Part shown: positions 7,822 through 19,811 of the stretch, piece by piece
Layout: every line of letters begins with the position of its first letter
Position numbering within the stretch: the stretch's first letter is position 1
Source: Saezia sanguinis
GTDB taxonomy: Bacteria; Pseudomonadota; Gammaproteobacteria; Burkholderiales; Burkholderiaceae_C
Direction of reading: 5' to 3'
DNA: 64,000 nt
Assembly (NCBI RefSeq): GCF_003991585.1
Contig: NZ_PQSP01000011.1
Location: 39,295 to 103,294, forward strand
Program-made: the position numbers and the translations under genes
Notes under the pieces: generated by a model
What the model saw: the letters and a program-made list of their open reading frames with translations, nothing else
What the model was told of the DNA's origin: nothing
The model's database searches: none

Positions 7822-9240
7822 TCATTTGCCAATGCAGAACTGGCTAAAAATCACCCCCAACAGATCGTCGGCACTGAATGCCCCGGTGATTTCTCCTAAC
7901 GCCTGTTGTGCCAGCCTCAACTCTTCTGCAATCAGCTCCAGTTCTTTGATTTCGCTGTTTAACAGCGCCTGTGCCTGTACAACATGTTCCTTCGTCTGCC
8001 GCAATGCCTGCACATGCCGTTCGCGGGCCATGAAAACGCCGTCAGGCACGGCCTGCCAACCGGCAATCTGTAACAATTTCTGCCGCAATGTATCCAGCCC
8101 GGCGCCTGTTTTTGCTGAAATTGAAATTTCTGCGCCCGATAAAGGCAATGCCAGATCATGGATATCTGTCAGATCACATTTATTGTAAACCTCCAGCATG
8201 GTTACCTGGGTGCCTACCAATTTCGCAATTTGTTGATGCAGTTCCTTCTCTAATGCTGCATATGCCGCATCTGCGGTACGCGAGGCATCGTGAAGAAAAA
8301 TGACGGCATCAGCACGTGCAATTTCCTGCCAGGCACGGTCTACGCCGATTCGCTCAACTTCATCCTGTGTTTCGCGCAAACCGGCCGTGTCAATCACATG
8401 AATCGGCACACCGTTAATCTGTATGGTTTGAGTCACCTTATCGCGCGTGGTTCCGGCCACCGGCGTCACAATGGCAACATCCACACCGGAAATGGCATTC
8501 AGCAAAGAGCTTTTGCCCGCGTTCGGCTGCCCGGCAATCACAACAACCATTCCCTCTCTGAGCAAGGCCCCCTGCTTGGCGTTTTTCAACAGGTTTTCCA
8601 ACTCAGACAGAATGCGCGCCGTCTGACCCGCAGCGTCATCCCGCTGTAAAAAGTCAATATCCTCTTCAGGAAAATCCAATGTGGCTTCCACCAGCATGCG
8701 CAGGGCAATCAATGCTTCCAGCAAGGTCTGAATCCCGCGGGAGAATACACCTTCTATAGAACGGCTGGCAGAGCGCGCCGCCATTTCCGTCGTGGCATTA
8801 ATCAAATCGGAAACCGCTTCTGCCTGTACCAGATCCAGCTTGTCATTTAAAAAAGCCCGTTCAGTAAACTCGCCCGGCCTGGCCAGTCGCAATTGGGGTA
8901 AAACGTGCTGTCCTTCCGACGTTACCGATGCAGCAAGCTCCAAACAGCGCTGCTGTAGCAGTTGTAAAACAACCGGGCCGCCATGGGCCTGCAGCTCCAG
9001 CACATCCTCCCCCGTATAGGAATGGGGTGCTGGAAAGTAAATAGCCAATCCTTGATCAATCGGATCGCCATTCGCTGCGTTAAACGGCAGCAGCGTTGCA
9101 ACGCGTGCAGGAAGTTGTACCCCCAAGAAAGCATTCATAAATGCCTTCAAATCCGGACCCGAAAGGCGCACAATGCCCACAGCGCCTCTTCCTGGCGCTG
9201 TTGCAATGGCAATAATAGGATCTTTCCGGTCGTTAAGCAT
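7822..9240 (-). CDS. mnmE: tRNA modification GTPase MnmE
   Basis: MnmE is the potassium-activated GTPase that works with MnmG in wobble-uridine modification. The 472-residue protein has an N-terminal formyl-tetrahydrofolate-binding domain. It also has a G domain with [11 protein letters not shown] (G1), a DTAGLRE switch (G3) and NKCD (G4), and the invariant C-terminal CIGK tail whose Cys is essential. The length is normal. It lies between kdsD and yidC on the minus strand, as in many Burkholderiales. Confidence 0.97.
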   Translation of the reverse strand: MLNDRKDPIIAIATAPGRGAVGIVRLSGPDLKAFMNAFLGVQLPARVATLLPFNAANGDPIDQGLAIYFPAPHSYTGEDVLELQAHGGPVVLQLLQQRCLELAASVTSEGQHVLPQLRLARPGEFTERAFLNDKLDLVQAEAVSDLINATTEMAARSASRSIEGVFSRGIQTLLEALIALRMLVEATLDFPEEDIDFLQRDDAAGQTARILSELENLLKNAKQGALLREGMVVVIAGQPNAGKSSLLNAISGVDVAIVTPVAGTTRDKVTQTIQINGVPIHVIDTAGLRETQDEVERIGVDRAWQEIARADAVIFLHDASRTADAAYAALEKELHQQIAKLVGTQVTMLEVYNKCDLTDIHDLALPLSGAEISISAKTGAGLDTLRQKLLQIAGWQAVPDGVFMARERHVQALRQTKEHVVQAQALLNSEIKELELIAEELRLAQQALGEITGAFSADDLLGVIFSQFCIGK

Positions 9241-9311
9241 CAGTTCAACCTAACAAAACAAACTTCCAATTCGGCATGTTTTACCTAAGGCGTGTTAACC
9301 CGCCCACAATC

Positions 9312-9356
9312 TAAAACAAAACCGCCCGTTCTGTTGCATACAGAAAGCGGGCGGTT
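9312..9356 (-). terminator. Terminator after yidC
   Basis: AACCGCCCG and CGGGCGGTT form a perfect 9-bp GC-rich stem around a 19-base loop, followed on the minus strand by TTTTGTTTT. It ends the rpmH-rnpA-yidD-yidC message before mnmE. Confidence 0.85.
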
Positions 9357-9380
9357 ATCGGGATAACGGCTATAAACGTC

Positions 9381-11060
9381 CTATTTCCGTGTCACACCCA
9401 GACGCTTATTGATAAACCACTGCTGTGCAATCGACAGAATATTGTTTGTCACCCAGTACAGCACCAGCCCGGACGGGAACATGAAGAACATGACAGAGAA
9501 CACCATCGGCATGATCCACATCATCTTGGCCTGCATCGGGTCAGGCGGCGTCGGATTCAGCCAGGTCTGGAACAACGTGGAAGCTGTCATGATGATCGGC
9601 AGAATATAGTACGGGTCTTTTACCGACAAATCTGTAATCCAGCCAATCCACGGCGCATTGCGCATTTCCACCGAGGACAGCAGAACCCAATACAGCGCGA
9701 TAAATACCGGAATCTGCACCAGAATCGGCAGACACCCGCCCAGAGGATTGATTTTTTCCTCCCGGTAAATACGCATCATTTCCTGCTGCATCTGCTGCGG
9801 TTTATCCTTATAACGTTCCCGCATTTCCTGTACGCGCGGCGCAACTGCCTTCATCTTGGCCATGCTGCGATACGCACTTGCATTCAGCCAGAAGAATGCC
9901 GCTTTGATCAGCACCACCAGCGCCACAATCGCCCAGCCCCAGTTATTCAAAAGACTGTGCAGCATGTTCAGCAGCCAGAACAGCGGCTTGGAGAAAATCT
10001 TGAACATACCGTAGTCTTTAACCAGATCCAGCCCCGGTGCCAGTTTTTCCAGCACGGTTTCATTTTGCGGCCCGGTGTAAAGTTTGGCTTCCGAGGTCAG
10101 GCTTTCACCTGGGGCCAACGTCTTCAATGGCGCAATCATACCGATTGCAACCCGGTTATTACCCAGGGAGCGTGTGTAATAAGTCCGCAGCGTTCCTTCA
10201 GGCAGCAGCCAGGCCGTGACAAAATAATGCTGCACCATACCGACCCAGCCATTATCGGTCTGGGCATTCAACGGCTTCTTGCCTTCGACAATGTCAGAAA
10301 ATGCCACTTTATTGTATTTGTCATCCTGCGTATAGTATGCCGGGCCTGTGAATGTATGCCAGAACATGGAGCCACCTGGCAGGGCATCGCTGTTGCGAAC
10401 CAGTTGCAGATACAGTTCCGGCGTCACCGGCACGGCACCTGTATTAACTACCTCTGTTCGCATATTGATAACATAGCTATCGCGCGTGAATTCAAACGTT
10501 TTAACAACCTGCACACCATTGACCGCATCCGACTGGAACCTCACCGTCAGCGTATTTTGTCCCTCGGCCATTTCCAGCGGCCCCGCCACCAGATGCATCA
10601 GCGTATTGTGTGTTGGAAATGCTTCGCCGCCACCGGCATTGATAATACCTGTCTGCGCTTCATAAGCGTATGCGGGGCTTAACAGCCGGAACGGTTGCTC
10701 TTTATCCTCCTGATCAGCAAACCTCAACAGACTTAAATCTGTTATTCTGGCGCCGGCCGTATCAAAAGTTAAGCGGTAAACATCCGTGGTAACAACCACT
10801 TTTTCAGCAGAACTGTCCTGTCCTGCAACAGGCATGGCGACATTATCAGATCCTGCCGGTTGAACACCGGAAGCGGTCGGCACATCCTGATCTGCATTTT
10901 GAGCAGCGGAACCATTATTTGCCGCTTGTTGCTCTGTTGTCGTCGACCCACCCGGGAAAAAAGTTTTCGGCCTGCCGTTATAAACCTGCCATTGGTCCCA
11001 CAATAAAATCAGCGAAAAAACAAAAATGACCCATAGCAGGGTACGACGCAGATCATTCAT
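9381..11060 (-). CDS. yidC: Membrane protein insertase YidC
   Basis: YidC inserts and folds inner-membrane proteins, alone or with SecYEG. The 559-residue protein has an N-terminal transmembrane helix (about residues 5-22), a large periplasmic domain in the first 60%, and a C-terminal core. The core has the conserved MYREEKINPLGGCLP loop and the final hydrophobic hairpins, with a basic tail NKRLGVTRK. The size matches proteobacterial YidC. It overlaps yidD by 8 bases. Confidence 0.97.
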   Translation of the reverse strand: MNDLRRTLLWVIFVFSLILLWDQWQVYNGRPKTFFPGGSTTTEQQAANNGSAAQNADQDVPTASGVQPAGSDNVAMPVAGQDSSAEKVVVTTDVYRLTFDTAGARITDLSLLRFADQEDKEQPFRLLSPAYAYEAQTGIINAGGGEAFPTHNTLMHLVAGPLEMAEGQNTLTVRFQSDAVNGVQVVKTFEFTRDSYVINMRTEVVNTGAVPVTPELYLQLVRNSDALPGGSMFWHTFTGPAYYTQDDKYNKVAFSDIVEGKKPLNAQTDNGWVGMVQHYFVTAWLLPEGTLRTYYTRSLGNNRVAIGMIAPLKTLAPGESLTSEAKLYTGPQNETVLEKLAPGLDLVKDYGMFKIFSKPLFWLLNMLHSLLNNWGWAIVALVVLIKAAFFWLNASAYRSMAKMKAVAPRVQEMRERYKDKPQQMQQEMMRIYREEKINPLGGCLPILVQIPVFIALYWVLLSSVEMRNAPWIGWITDLSVKDPYYILPIIMTASTLFQTWLNPTPPDPMQAKMMWIMPMVFSVMFFMFPSGLVLYWVTNNILSIAQQWFINKRLGVTRK

Positions 11061-11391
11061 GTGGAACCTTTATATGAGAAGAGTCAGTTTCAGCTGTTGA
11101 CGTAGCTGCTGATTTTATGCGTTGTGAAGAAGACGGTGTTAACAGTCGTGTAAATAAACCGCCAGGATCCAGATTCAACGTATCAGGGACCGGGTCACAC
11201 CCACCCTGGCACCAGGGATGGCAACGCAGCAACCGGTTGGTTATCAGCAAAGAACCTTTCGCGGCCCCATGTTTTTCCAGTGCCTGCAACCCGTATTGAG
11301 AACAAGTCGGCTCAAACCGACAACTGGCCCCCAGCCACGGGCTTAGAAGTAAACGATAGCCTTTTATCAAGGTCATTAACAGCCACTTCAT
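11053..11391 (-). CDS. yidD: Membrane protein insertion efficiency factor YidD
   Basis: YidD is a small peripheral membrane protein that helps YidC-dependent insertion. The core (residues 1-75) has the conserved cysteines in SCRFEPTCSQY and the CHPWCQGGCDPVP motif. At 112 residues it is longer than the 85-residue E. coli protein because of a variable Ser/Thr-rich tail. Its start codon shares one base with the rnpA stop (TGATG), which fits translational coupling. Confidence 0.95.
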   Translation of the reverse strand: MKWLLMTLIKGYRLLLSPWLGASCRFEPTCSQYGLQALEKHGAAKGSLLITNRLLRCHPWCQGGCDPVPDTLNLDPGGLFTRLLTPSSSQRIKSAATSTAETDSSHIKVPHE

Positions 11392-11879
11392 CAGCAGGAC
11401 ACTCCTTTAATCAGGACCTGTTCAGATGGATACGAATGTTCCTTAGACCAACGCTGCTGCGCCTGTGCCAATAGATGCTGAATTTCCTGCCTGACATGCT
11501 GCTTCAATGCAGGTGATGAAGCGCTGTTCCATTGGCCTGAGTCCAGCGAACGGCGTAACCGGATAATCCAGTCTCCCGCAGGCAGATCTGCTGCCGCGAG
11601 CGCAAATTGCGCCCGACACTGTCTTTTCACCAAAGAGCGTGTAACAGCGCGTTTTGCCCACCGCTTGGGAATAATCAATCCCAATCTGGAGCCCTGAAAA
11701 AACAAATTATCCACAGACTGAAGCTTTTCCTGCTGCGGCTCTGTAGATAACTTGCTGGCCCCATAGTGCAATACAAAATAAAAATTGCTGATACTGACTG
11801 ATTGCTGCAACACCGCTTCAAATTGAGCATGTGTTTGCAGCCTGGCAACTTTCACCTGAACTTGAGGCGCGGAGGTCAT
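11391..11879 (-). CDS. rnpA: Ribonuclease P protein component
   Basis: RnpA is the protein subunit of RNase P, which matures the 5' end of tRNAs. The RNR-like signature is visible as RLGLIIPKRWAKRAVTRSLVKRQCR spread over about residues 66-90. The usual Arg-Asn there is Arg-Ser (TRSLVKR), a mild departure. At 162 residues it is longer than E. coli RnpA (119) at both ends. It sits between rpmH and yidD as in nearly all proteobacteria. A perfect DnaA box lies in its coding sequence at 11707-11715. Confidence 0.95.
   Translation of the reverse strand: MTSAPQVQVKVARLQTHAQFEAVLQQSVSISNFYFVLHYGASKLSTEPQQEKLQSVDNLFFQGSRLGLIIPKRWAKRAVTRSLVKRQCRAQFALAAADLPAGDWIIRLRRSLDSGQWNSASSPALKQHVRQEIQHLLAQAQQRWSKEHSYPSEQVLIKGVSC
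11707..11715 (+). other. DnaA box inside rnpA
   Basis: TTATCCACA is the exact high-affinity DnaA-binding consensus. A one-mismatch copy (TGTAGATAA on the other strand) lies 27 bases away at 11742-11750. Both are inside rnpA, about 700 bases from the dnaA promoter. Confidence 0.6.
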
Positions 11880-11922
11880 TCAGCAACCGCTTTCTTACCG
11901 TAAGCAGTTGGAATAAATACCG

Positions 11923-12057
11923 TTACACTGCCAGGCGTTTACGGCCCTTGGCTCGGCGTGCACGGATAACAGCGCGTCCACCGCGTGTTTTCATACGAAC
12001 CAAGAATCCATGCGTACGCGCACGACGTGTTTTAGAAGGTTGATAGGTACGTTTCAT
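11923..12057 (-). CDS. rpmH: 50S ribosomal protein L34
   Basis: The 44-residue product starts [18 protein letters not shown] and ends [11 protein letters not shown], a full match to bacterial L34. It is very basic, as expected for an rRNA-binding protein. It lies just upstream of rnpA and divergent from dnaA, the standard arrangement at the origin. Confidence 0.98.
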   Translation of the reverse strand: MKRTYQPSKTRRARTHGFLVRMKTRGGRAVIRARRAKGRKRLAV

Positions 12058-12498
12058 GATTTTTACCTGATAAATACTTAAAAATCAAATAGTTAAACAT
12101 CTGATTTTTTAACCGCGAACAAATTGATGAAAAATTCACCAGCCCATTTGAAAACGTTTTAAGCATCCATATCCCTGTACTGTCGTTCAGCTTTGCAGCT
12201 GTTTCACATACAGGCATACTGTGCCGTTATGGGTTATTTCAATCCGTATCAAATCACCCACAATACTGCCAAAACGGCTTTTCTCCGCTCACCTTATAAA
12301 CGAAAGCAAGCTGAATCCTATTTTCACAAAATGCAGAACCCTTTATTACAGCAAATTTTTTCTTTTTAGTCAATATAGTACGGCGATACCCTGTAAGCAG
12401 TCATTTGAAATGACCACTTAAGAAACTGTGGATAAGTTTTCTTAAAAAAGACTCAGCCGACTATAATGACCGTCTATATTGGGGAAATATCCACAGTC
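12058..12498. other. oriC: Candidate oriC / divergent rpmH-dnaA control region
   Basis: This 440-base stretch holds no gene. It is AT-rich near 12060-12120 and carries a perfect DnaA box on the minus strand (TGTGGATAA, 12427-12435). A one-mismatch box (ATATCCACA, 12487-12495) also lies here. Gene orientation switches here from minus to plus, as expected if replication forks leave this point. The box number is low for a complete origin, so function may be shared with 13903-14245. Confidence 0.5.
12439..12467 (+). promoter_or_regulatory. Predicted dnaA promoter
   Basis: A perfect TATAAT at 12462-12467 is preceded by TTCTTA 17 bases upstream (12439-12444). A perfect DnaA box at 12427-12435 overlaps the upstream edge and a near-perfect one lies at 12487-12495, in the early transcript. 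DnaA could therefore repress its own gene, as known in E. coli. Transcription would start near 12474, downstream of the ATG at 12466. Confidence 0.65.
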
Positions 12499-13902
12499 AT
12501 GAAAGACACTCTCTGGCAAGCCTGCATGGCACAACTGGTCGCTCGCATACCAGAACAACAATTTAATACATGGCTTAAACCTTTGGCGCCTGCTGTCGTT
12601 GCGGAAGATCTGTCACATGCAACGCTGACTGTTGCCAACCGGTTTCAACTGGACTGGGTTCGCTCCCAGTACACAACGCACATTGAAGACATTTTGCAAG
12701 AGCTTTGCGGTCAGCCGGTCCGTTTGGAAGTTACCCTAGCTCAGCGCCAGCGGCCACAGGGCATTCAGCGCCAGCAAATGAACCAGTCCAGTGGATTACA
12801 AAAAATAGCCGTCCCGGCAGAAATTAATCCTGCCAGTCAGACACAGCAGGCACCAAAAGCAACGGCAGAGCACCTGCGCCATTTTTCTCATCTGAATCCT
12901 AACCTGACCTTTGAAAACCTAGTACCCGGGCGCGCCAACCAGATGGCACGTGCAGCAGCACTGCATGTTGCCCATGAACCTGGTGTGCTGTACAACCCGC
13001 TCTTTGTTTATGGCGGTGTCGGGCTGGGAAAAACACATTTGATGCATGCAGTCGGTAACCAGATGGTCTCCGACAATCCCAATGCACAGGTGTTGTACAT
13101 CCATGCAGAGCAGTTTGTCAGCGATGTTGTCAAATCCTACCAACGCCGCACTTTTGACGAGTTTAAAGCCCGTTACCACAGCCTGGATCTGCTGCTGATT
13201 GATGATGTCCAGTTTTTTTCAGGCAAAGAAAGAACACAGGAAGAATTCTTTAATGCCTTTGAAGCGCTACTGACCAAAAAAGCGCACATCATCCTTACCA
13301 GTGATACCTATCCCAAAGGCATGAGCAATATTGATGAACGCCTGACTTCGCGCTTTGACTCAGGTCTCACGGTTGCACTTGAACCGCCTGAACTGGAAAT
13401 GCGGGTTGCCATTCTGCTGAAAAAAGCCCAGACTGAAAACGCCCAGCTCAATGAAGATGTTGCTTTCTTTATTGCCAAAAATGTACGCTCCAATGTCCGG
13501 GAGCTGGAAGGCGCTTTGCGGAAAGTCTTGGCTTATTCCCGCTTCAACCAGAAAGAAATTTCGATACAACTGGCCCGTGACGCATTGAAAGACCTGTTAT
13601 CTATCCAAAACAGACAGATTTCTGTTGAAAACATCCAAAAAACCGTGGCTGACTTTTACAAAATCAAAGTTGCCGACATGTATTCAAAGAAACGTCCGGC
13701 TTCCATCGCTAAACCACGCCAGATTGCCATGTACCTGGCCAAAGAACTGACACAAAAGAGCCTGCCTGAAATCGGCGAGCTCTTCGGCGGCAGAGACCAT
13801 ACAACCGTACTGCATGCCGTCAGAAAAATCACCTCGGAACGGCAACAACAATCTGAGCTCAACAAACAATTACACGTGCTGGAACAGACCCTCAAAGGCT
13901 GA
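12499..13902 (+). CDS. dnaA: Chromosomal replication initiator DnaA
   Basis: DnaA binds DnaA boxes and melts the origin. The 467-residue protein has the DnaB-interacting domain I (starting [13 protein letters not shown]) and an AAA+ domain with Walker [10 protein letters not shown] and Walker [10 protein letters not shown]. Domain IV carries the DNA-binding signature [12 protein letters not shown] near the C-terminus. I chose 12499 over the in-frame ATG at 12466 because a perfect -10 box overlaps the latter and the family normally begins a few residues before LW. dnaN follows after 343 bases. Confidence 0.97.
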   Translation: MKDTLWQACMAQLVARIPEQQFNTWLKPLAPAVVAEDLSHATLTVANRFQLDWVRSQYTTHIEDILQELCGQPVRLEVTLAQRQRPQGIQRQQMNQSSGLQKIAVPAEINPASQTQQAPKATAEHLRHFSHLNPNLTFENLVPGRANQMARAAALHVAHEPGVLYNPLFVYGGVGLGKTHLMHAVGNQMVSDNPNAQVLYIHAEQFVSDVVKSYQRRTFDEFKARYHSLDLLLIDDVQFFSGKERTQEEFFNAFEALLTKKAHIILTSDTYPKGMSNIDERLTSRFDSGLTVALEPPELEMRVAILLKKAQTENAQLNEDVAFFIAKNVRSNVRELEGALRKVLAYSRFNQKEISIQLARDALKDLLSIQNRQISVENIQKTVADFYKIKVADMYSKKRPASIAKPRQIAMYLAKELTQKSLPEIGELFGGRDHTTVLHAVRKITSERQQQSELNKQLHVLEQTLKG

Positions 13903-14245
13903 TCCATCTATTTCATGAAACATACCCAATGACAACCGGACAAAACCTCTTACAACAGACTGAAACAGTAGCTGTAAATTTATACAGGCAACCACTGGTA
14001 CAAATCCTTAGAAAATGGGACAATACCCTGTTTGTGGAAAACTCTGTGCATCTTTCTGGCATAAGATCACAGTTGTTCACAGCTCAGGCAGATAATTCAA
14101 ACTTGTTCATTATTTATCCGCTGTTCAACCATTCATTGTCAACAGACTTTGACTGCCATTAACTAATTGAAATTTAAATAAAAATTAGGCTTATCAACAT
14201 TTATCTGGAAATGCTACTACTACAAACAGTATTTAAGAGGTTAAT
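13903..14245. other. dnaA-dnaN intergenic region with DnaA-box-like sites and an AT-rich block
   Basis: No gene fits here. It holds a box of the TTWTNCACA class on the minus strand (14033-14041, TGTGGAAAA) and one-mismatch boxes at 14073-14081 (TTGTTCACA) and 14191-14199 (TTATCAACA). A strongly AT-rich stretch lies at 14160-14215. Boxes beside an AT-rich block is the pattern of an origin with its unwinding element, so this is a second oriC candidate. It must also contain the dnaN promoter. Confidence 0.5.
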
Positions 14246-15355
14246 ATGATTGTATTAAAGAACACGCAGGAAAAAGTGCTCGCTGCCTTACAGTCTGTTG
14301 CTGGCATCGTTGAAAGACGCAACACACTTCCTATTCTTGCGAACGTCATGTTCAACAAAGTCAATGAAGAAATTCGGTTGACCACCAGCGATCTGGAAAT
14401 TCAGATCCAGACGACTGCCGACCTGGGTGGTGATCCGGGACAATATGCAACGACCGTTGCTGCGCGCAAGGTCATCGATATCCTGCGTTCCATGCCTGCT
14501 GATCAAATAGTGACACTGGAATCAGCAGAGGGAAGATTACTGCTGAAAAGCGGGAAAAGCCGTTTCACTTTGCAGACACTTCCGGCAGAAGATTTTCCGC
14601 TGGTTCAAAAAGCCAACGATTTCAGCCCTCAGTTTGCCATTCCGCAAAAGACGCTGAAAAATCTATTCAGCCGAGTCCATTTCGCAATGGCTGTCAATGA
14701 CATCCGTTATTATCTGAATGGCATTTTGTTTGTGGTGCAGGGTAAAACGCTGACACTGGTTGCTACCGATGGCCACCGCCTTGCGCTGGACAAGGTAGAG
14801 CTTGATATTGAAATCCCGCACCAGCAGGTGATTCTGCCCCGTAAAACCGTGCTTGAACTGCAGCGGTTGCTGAACAATGACGGTGATGGTTTGATTGAGA
14901 TCCAGTTTGCATCCAATCAGGCCCGCTTTACTTTTGGTTCGCTTGAATTTGTTACCAAACTGGTTGACGGGAAATTCCCCGATTACACCCGTGTGATTCC
15001 TCAAGGATATTCCAGCGTTGTCAGCATTGACAGGGTGCTTTTACTCAACAGCCTGCAGCGCGTGGCCATCATGACCAGTGACAAATTCAAAGGCGTACGT
15101 TTAACCTTTGAAAGTGGTACCTTACGCATTGCAGCCAATAATGCCGAGCAGGAAGAAGCGGTTGAAGAGCTGGATATTGACTACAGTGGTAACACCGTGG
15201 ATATCGGCTTTAATGTCAGTTACCTGATTGATGTGCTTTCCAATATGAGCCAGGAACAGGTCAATATCTCTTTTGCAGATGCCAACAGCTCTGCATTACT
15301 CACGGTTCCTGGGGATGACAGCTTCATCTATGTTGTCATGCCCATGAGAATTTAA
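14246..15355 (+). CDS. dnaN: DNA polymerase III subunit beta (sliding clamp)
   Basis: The 369-residue beta clamp encircles DNA and tethers polymerase III. It starts MIVLKNTQEKVLAALQSVAGIVERRNTLPIL in register with the family, and ends with the conserved VMPMRI tail that forms part of the partner-binding pocket. The length matches the normal 366-370. An AAGAGG ribosome site precedes the ATG. It sits in the dnaA-dnaN-gyrB order; recF, often present between dnaN and gyrB, is absent. Confidence 0.97.
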   Translation: MIVLKNTQEKVLAALQSVAGIVERRNTLPILANVMFNKVNEEIRLTTSDLEIQIQTTADLGGDPGQYATTVAARKVIDILRSMPADQIVTLESAEGRLLLKSGKSRFTLQTLPAEDFPLVQKANDFSPQFAIPQKTLKNLFSRVHFAMAVNDIRYYLNGILFVVQGKTLTLVATDGHRLALDKVELDIEIPHQQVILPRKTVLELQRLLNNDGDGLIEIQFASNQARFTFGSLEFVTKLVDGKFPDYTRVIPQGYSSVVSIDRVLLLNSLQRVAIMTSDKFKGVRLTFESGTLRIAANNAEQEEAVEELDIDYSGNTVDIGFNVSYLIDVLSNMSQEQVNISFADANSSALLTVPGDDSFIYVVMPMRI

Positions 15356-15390
15356 ATGCATTGTCCGTGTTGTGCATTTAGCAGAGATAG

Positions 15391-18003
<2,613 letters not shown>

Positions 18004-18103
18004 TTTCTGTATCCAATTGTGATTCAAGCACAACATTACAAAGTAAACAGATTCATATCAATAATTTTTATATTTAACTTACAAAATCAGGTTAGGAGTT
18101 GGC

Positions 18104-18619
18104 ATGTCCAAAAAGAACAGTTACACCTATGAAGAATTGATCAGGTGTGGGCAAGGAAAATTATTCGGTGAAGATTATGCCAGGCTGCCGGCTCCCAATA
18201 TGCTGATGATGGACAGAATCGTTTCCATTACAGATACCGGCGGAAAGTATGGCAAAGGTGAAATTGTGGCCGAGCTCGATATCAAACCCGAGCAATGGTT
18301 TTTTCAATGCCACTTCATCGATGATCCGGTCATGCCGGGGTGTCTGGGGCTGGATGCCTTGTGGCAGTTGGTTGGTTTTTATCTGGCATGGAGCGGACAT
18401 TTAGGCCGCGGAAGAGCACTCGGTGTAGGGGAAGTCAAATTTACAGGCCAGGTACTTCCGACAGCGAAAAAAGTAACCTATCACATCCATCTGAAACGGG
18501 TCATGAACCGTTCACTGGCACTGGCCATTGCCGATGGCACCATGAGCGTGGATGGAAAAGAAATTTACACGGCAGAAGGACTGCGTGTCGGGCTGTTTAC
18601 ATCGACGGATAATTTTTAA
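18104..18619 (+). CDS. fabA: 3-hydroxydecanoyl-ACP dehydratase/isomerase FabA
   Basis: FabA dehydrates 3-hydroxyacyl-ACP and isomerises the C10 product to the cis-3 form, which starts unsaturated fatty acid synthesis in anaerobes and facultative bacteria. The 171-residue protein keeps the catalytic His70 (FFQCHF) and Asp84 (GLDALWQ) at the same numbers as E. coli FabA. The FabB partner is not nearby. It stands alone between gyrB and a terminator. FabA is patchy in betaproteobacteria, so acquisition by transfer is possible but not shown. Confidence 0.97.
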   Translation: MSKKNSYTYEELIRCGQGKLFGEDYARLPAPNMLMMDRIVSITDTGGKYGKGEIVAELDIKPEQWFFQCHFIDDPVMPGCLGLDALWQLVGFYLAWSGHLGRGRALGVGEVKFTGQVLPTAKKVTYHIHLKRVMNRSLALAIADGTMSVDGKEIYTAEGLRVGLFTSTDNF

Positions 18620-18641
18620 TTATCAGAACACCGCGATACAT

Positions 18642-18677
18642 AACGGCGCTTGTGCAAAAATGCAGGCGCCGTTTTTT
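18642..18677 (+). terminator. Terminator after fabA
   Basis: AACGGCGC and GCGCCGTT form a perfect 8-bp stem followed by six T. It lies 23 bases after the fabA stop. Confidence 0.9.
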
Positions 18678-18688
18678 ATGCTTTAGCC

Positions 18689-18991
18689 TTATGGCACGGC
18701 ATGATTGATTTTTGACAACGGCATATTGACATTAAAGTACTTGCACTCAATCTCTGTTGCACCCATGGCTTTTACGCGTTCAACATGCATCTGTGCATAT
18801 TGCTGTGCTGTTGCTTCATCCTGGAACAGGTAAATACCACCACTTTCTTCTGTCTGCTGATTTTCTATCCAGAATTTAGAAATAAATCCAGGCTCGTGGT
18901 TAATGCTTTCCGCTAATGCTCTGGCGCTCTGAACAAGCGCTTCACCCATCATTTCTGCGGGCAAATGAAAATTAATTTGCAATAAAATCAT
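18689..18991 (-). CDS. YdhR-family monooxygenase-like protein
   Basis: This 100-residue protein resembles E. coli YdhR, a dimeric ferredoxin-fold protein of the monooxygenase superfamily with unproven substrate. Shared elements are LLQINFHLP at the N-terminus, LAESINHEPGF, then GGIYLF and FNVNMPLSKIN at the C-terminus. The frame is open up to 19063, but a terminator for the upstream operon lies at 19040-19061. The ATG at 18991 also gives the family length, so I use that. A TACAAT -10-like element lies at 19025-19030 on the minus strand. Confidence 0.88.
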   Translation of the reverse strand: MILLQINFHLPAEMMGEALVQSARALAESINHEPGFISKFWIENQQTEESGGIYLFQDEATAQQYAQMHVERVKAMGATEIECKYFNVNMPLSKINHAVP

Positions 18992-19039
18992 AATTGAAAA
19001 CGGGTCAAAAAAGTAAAAGAGAGTATTGTACTGTGCCGT

Positions 19040-19061
19040 AAAAAAAGCCGGCATTACCGGC
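19040..19061 (-). terminator. Terminator of the chemosensory cassette
   Basis: On the minus strand GCCGG-TAATG-CCGGC is followed by seven T. It lies 270 bases after the cheX-like gene. The gap between (19062-19327) shows no gene. Confidence 0.7.
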
Positions 19062-19327
19062 ACTTTAGAGAAAGTGCGGAGTTTAAAAAATTAACGATGT
19101 TTAAAATGAGAGCAGCTACCTGCACCTGACGCTAAGCACCCATGGCTGGTATATGATGAGGGTGTCTGTGGTGATTTTAATTTTCAGAGAATCGGCCTGT
19201 AATACGGGTTTGCCCATAAACCATGCCTGCGGCAAACAGACCTCAAAAAGCAAGGTAGGCGTTATATATAAAAATTCTGCCTGGCGTGGCCAATAGATGT
19301 GCTTTTATTCAAAATCCGGATAAGCGT

Positions 19328-19798
19328 TTAGACATTCTTTTCAATATCAACGCAAACAAGAGCCGGATACTTGTTCCAGGACAATACAATCATATAAGGG
19401 TGTTTGCGAACACGGGCTTTTGTTTTATTGGTGCCTTGCAGTTTGATTGGAACAGAGACGGTTAGCGCATCTCCATGCGACAGTTTTTTACGGGCGTTGC
19501 CGGCAAATGTGTTTGCAATTTCTCCGACAATGTCCAGTAAATTGTTGTCATCAAGGTTGACTTCTTGTTGCAGAAGCAAGATTTCACGCAGCATCTGTTT
19601 AGGCATGGAGACGATGATCTGTCCATCGTAGCTGCCCGAAAGCGTGACAATGCCATTGAACTCATAACCCTCAATATCAACGGTACCTAAAAATGCGGAA
19701 GTAATTTCGGGTTCACTCTGTACCGTTTTTTTGAAAAAATTCCGCACGGAATCCACAAAGAACTTGAGTTCTTCTTCGTTTAATGAATTAAGAATCAT
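19328..19798 (-). CDS. CheX-like phosphatase
   Basis: CheX proteins dephosphorylate CheY-P. The 156-residue protein has the CheX fold pattern and the catalytic ExxN motif in DIVGEIANTFAGNAR (about residues 89-103), where Glu and Asn act on the aspartyl phosphate. It lies 13 bases after a CheY-like regulator, its likely substrate. It is the last gene of a kinase-regulator-phosphatase operon. No receptors, CheW, CheR or CheB are nearby. Confidence 0.9.
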   Translation of the reverse strand: MILNSLNEEELKFFVDSVRNFFKKTVQSEPEITSAFLGTVDIEGYEFNGIVTLSGSYDGQIIVSMPKQMLREILLLQQEVNLDDNNLLDIVGEIANTFAGNARKKLSHGDALTVSVPIKLQGTNKTKARVRKHPYMIVLSWNKYPALVCVDIEKNV

Positions 19799-19811
19799 AC
19801 AGATCCATCCT

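Noticed and set aside
9957..10682. 241-residue plus-strand frame
   Set aside because: It is antisense to yidC and has no recognisable domain.
12466..12498. Upstream ATG as the dnaA start
   Set aside because: A perfect -10 box overlaps it, so it should not be in the transcript, and family starts fit 12499.
18992..19063. N-terminal extension of the YdhR-like protein
   Set aside because: It would run through a terminator hairpin and exceed the family length.
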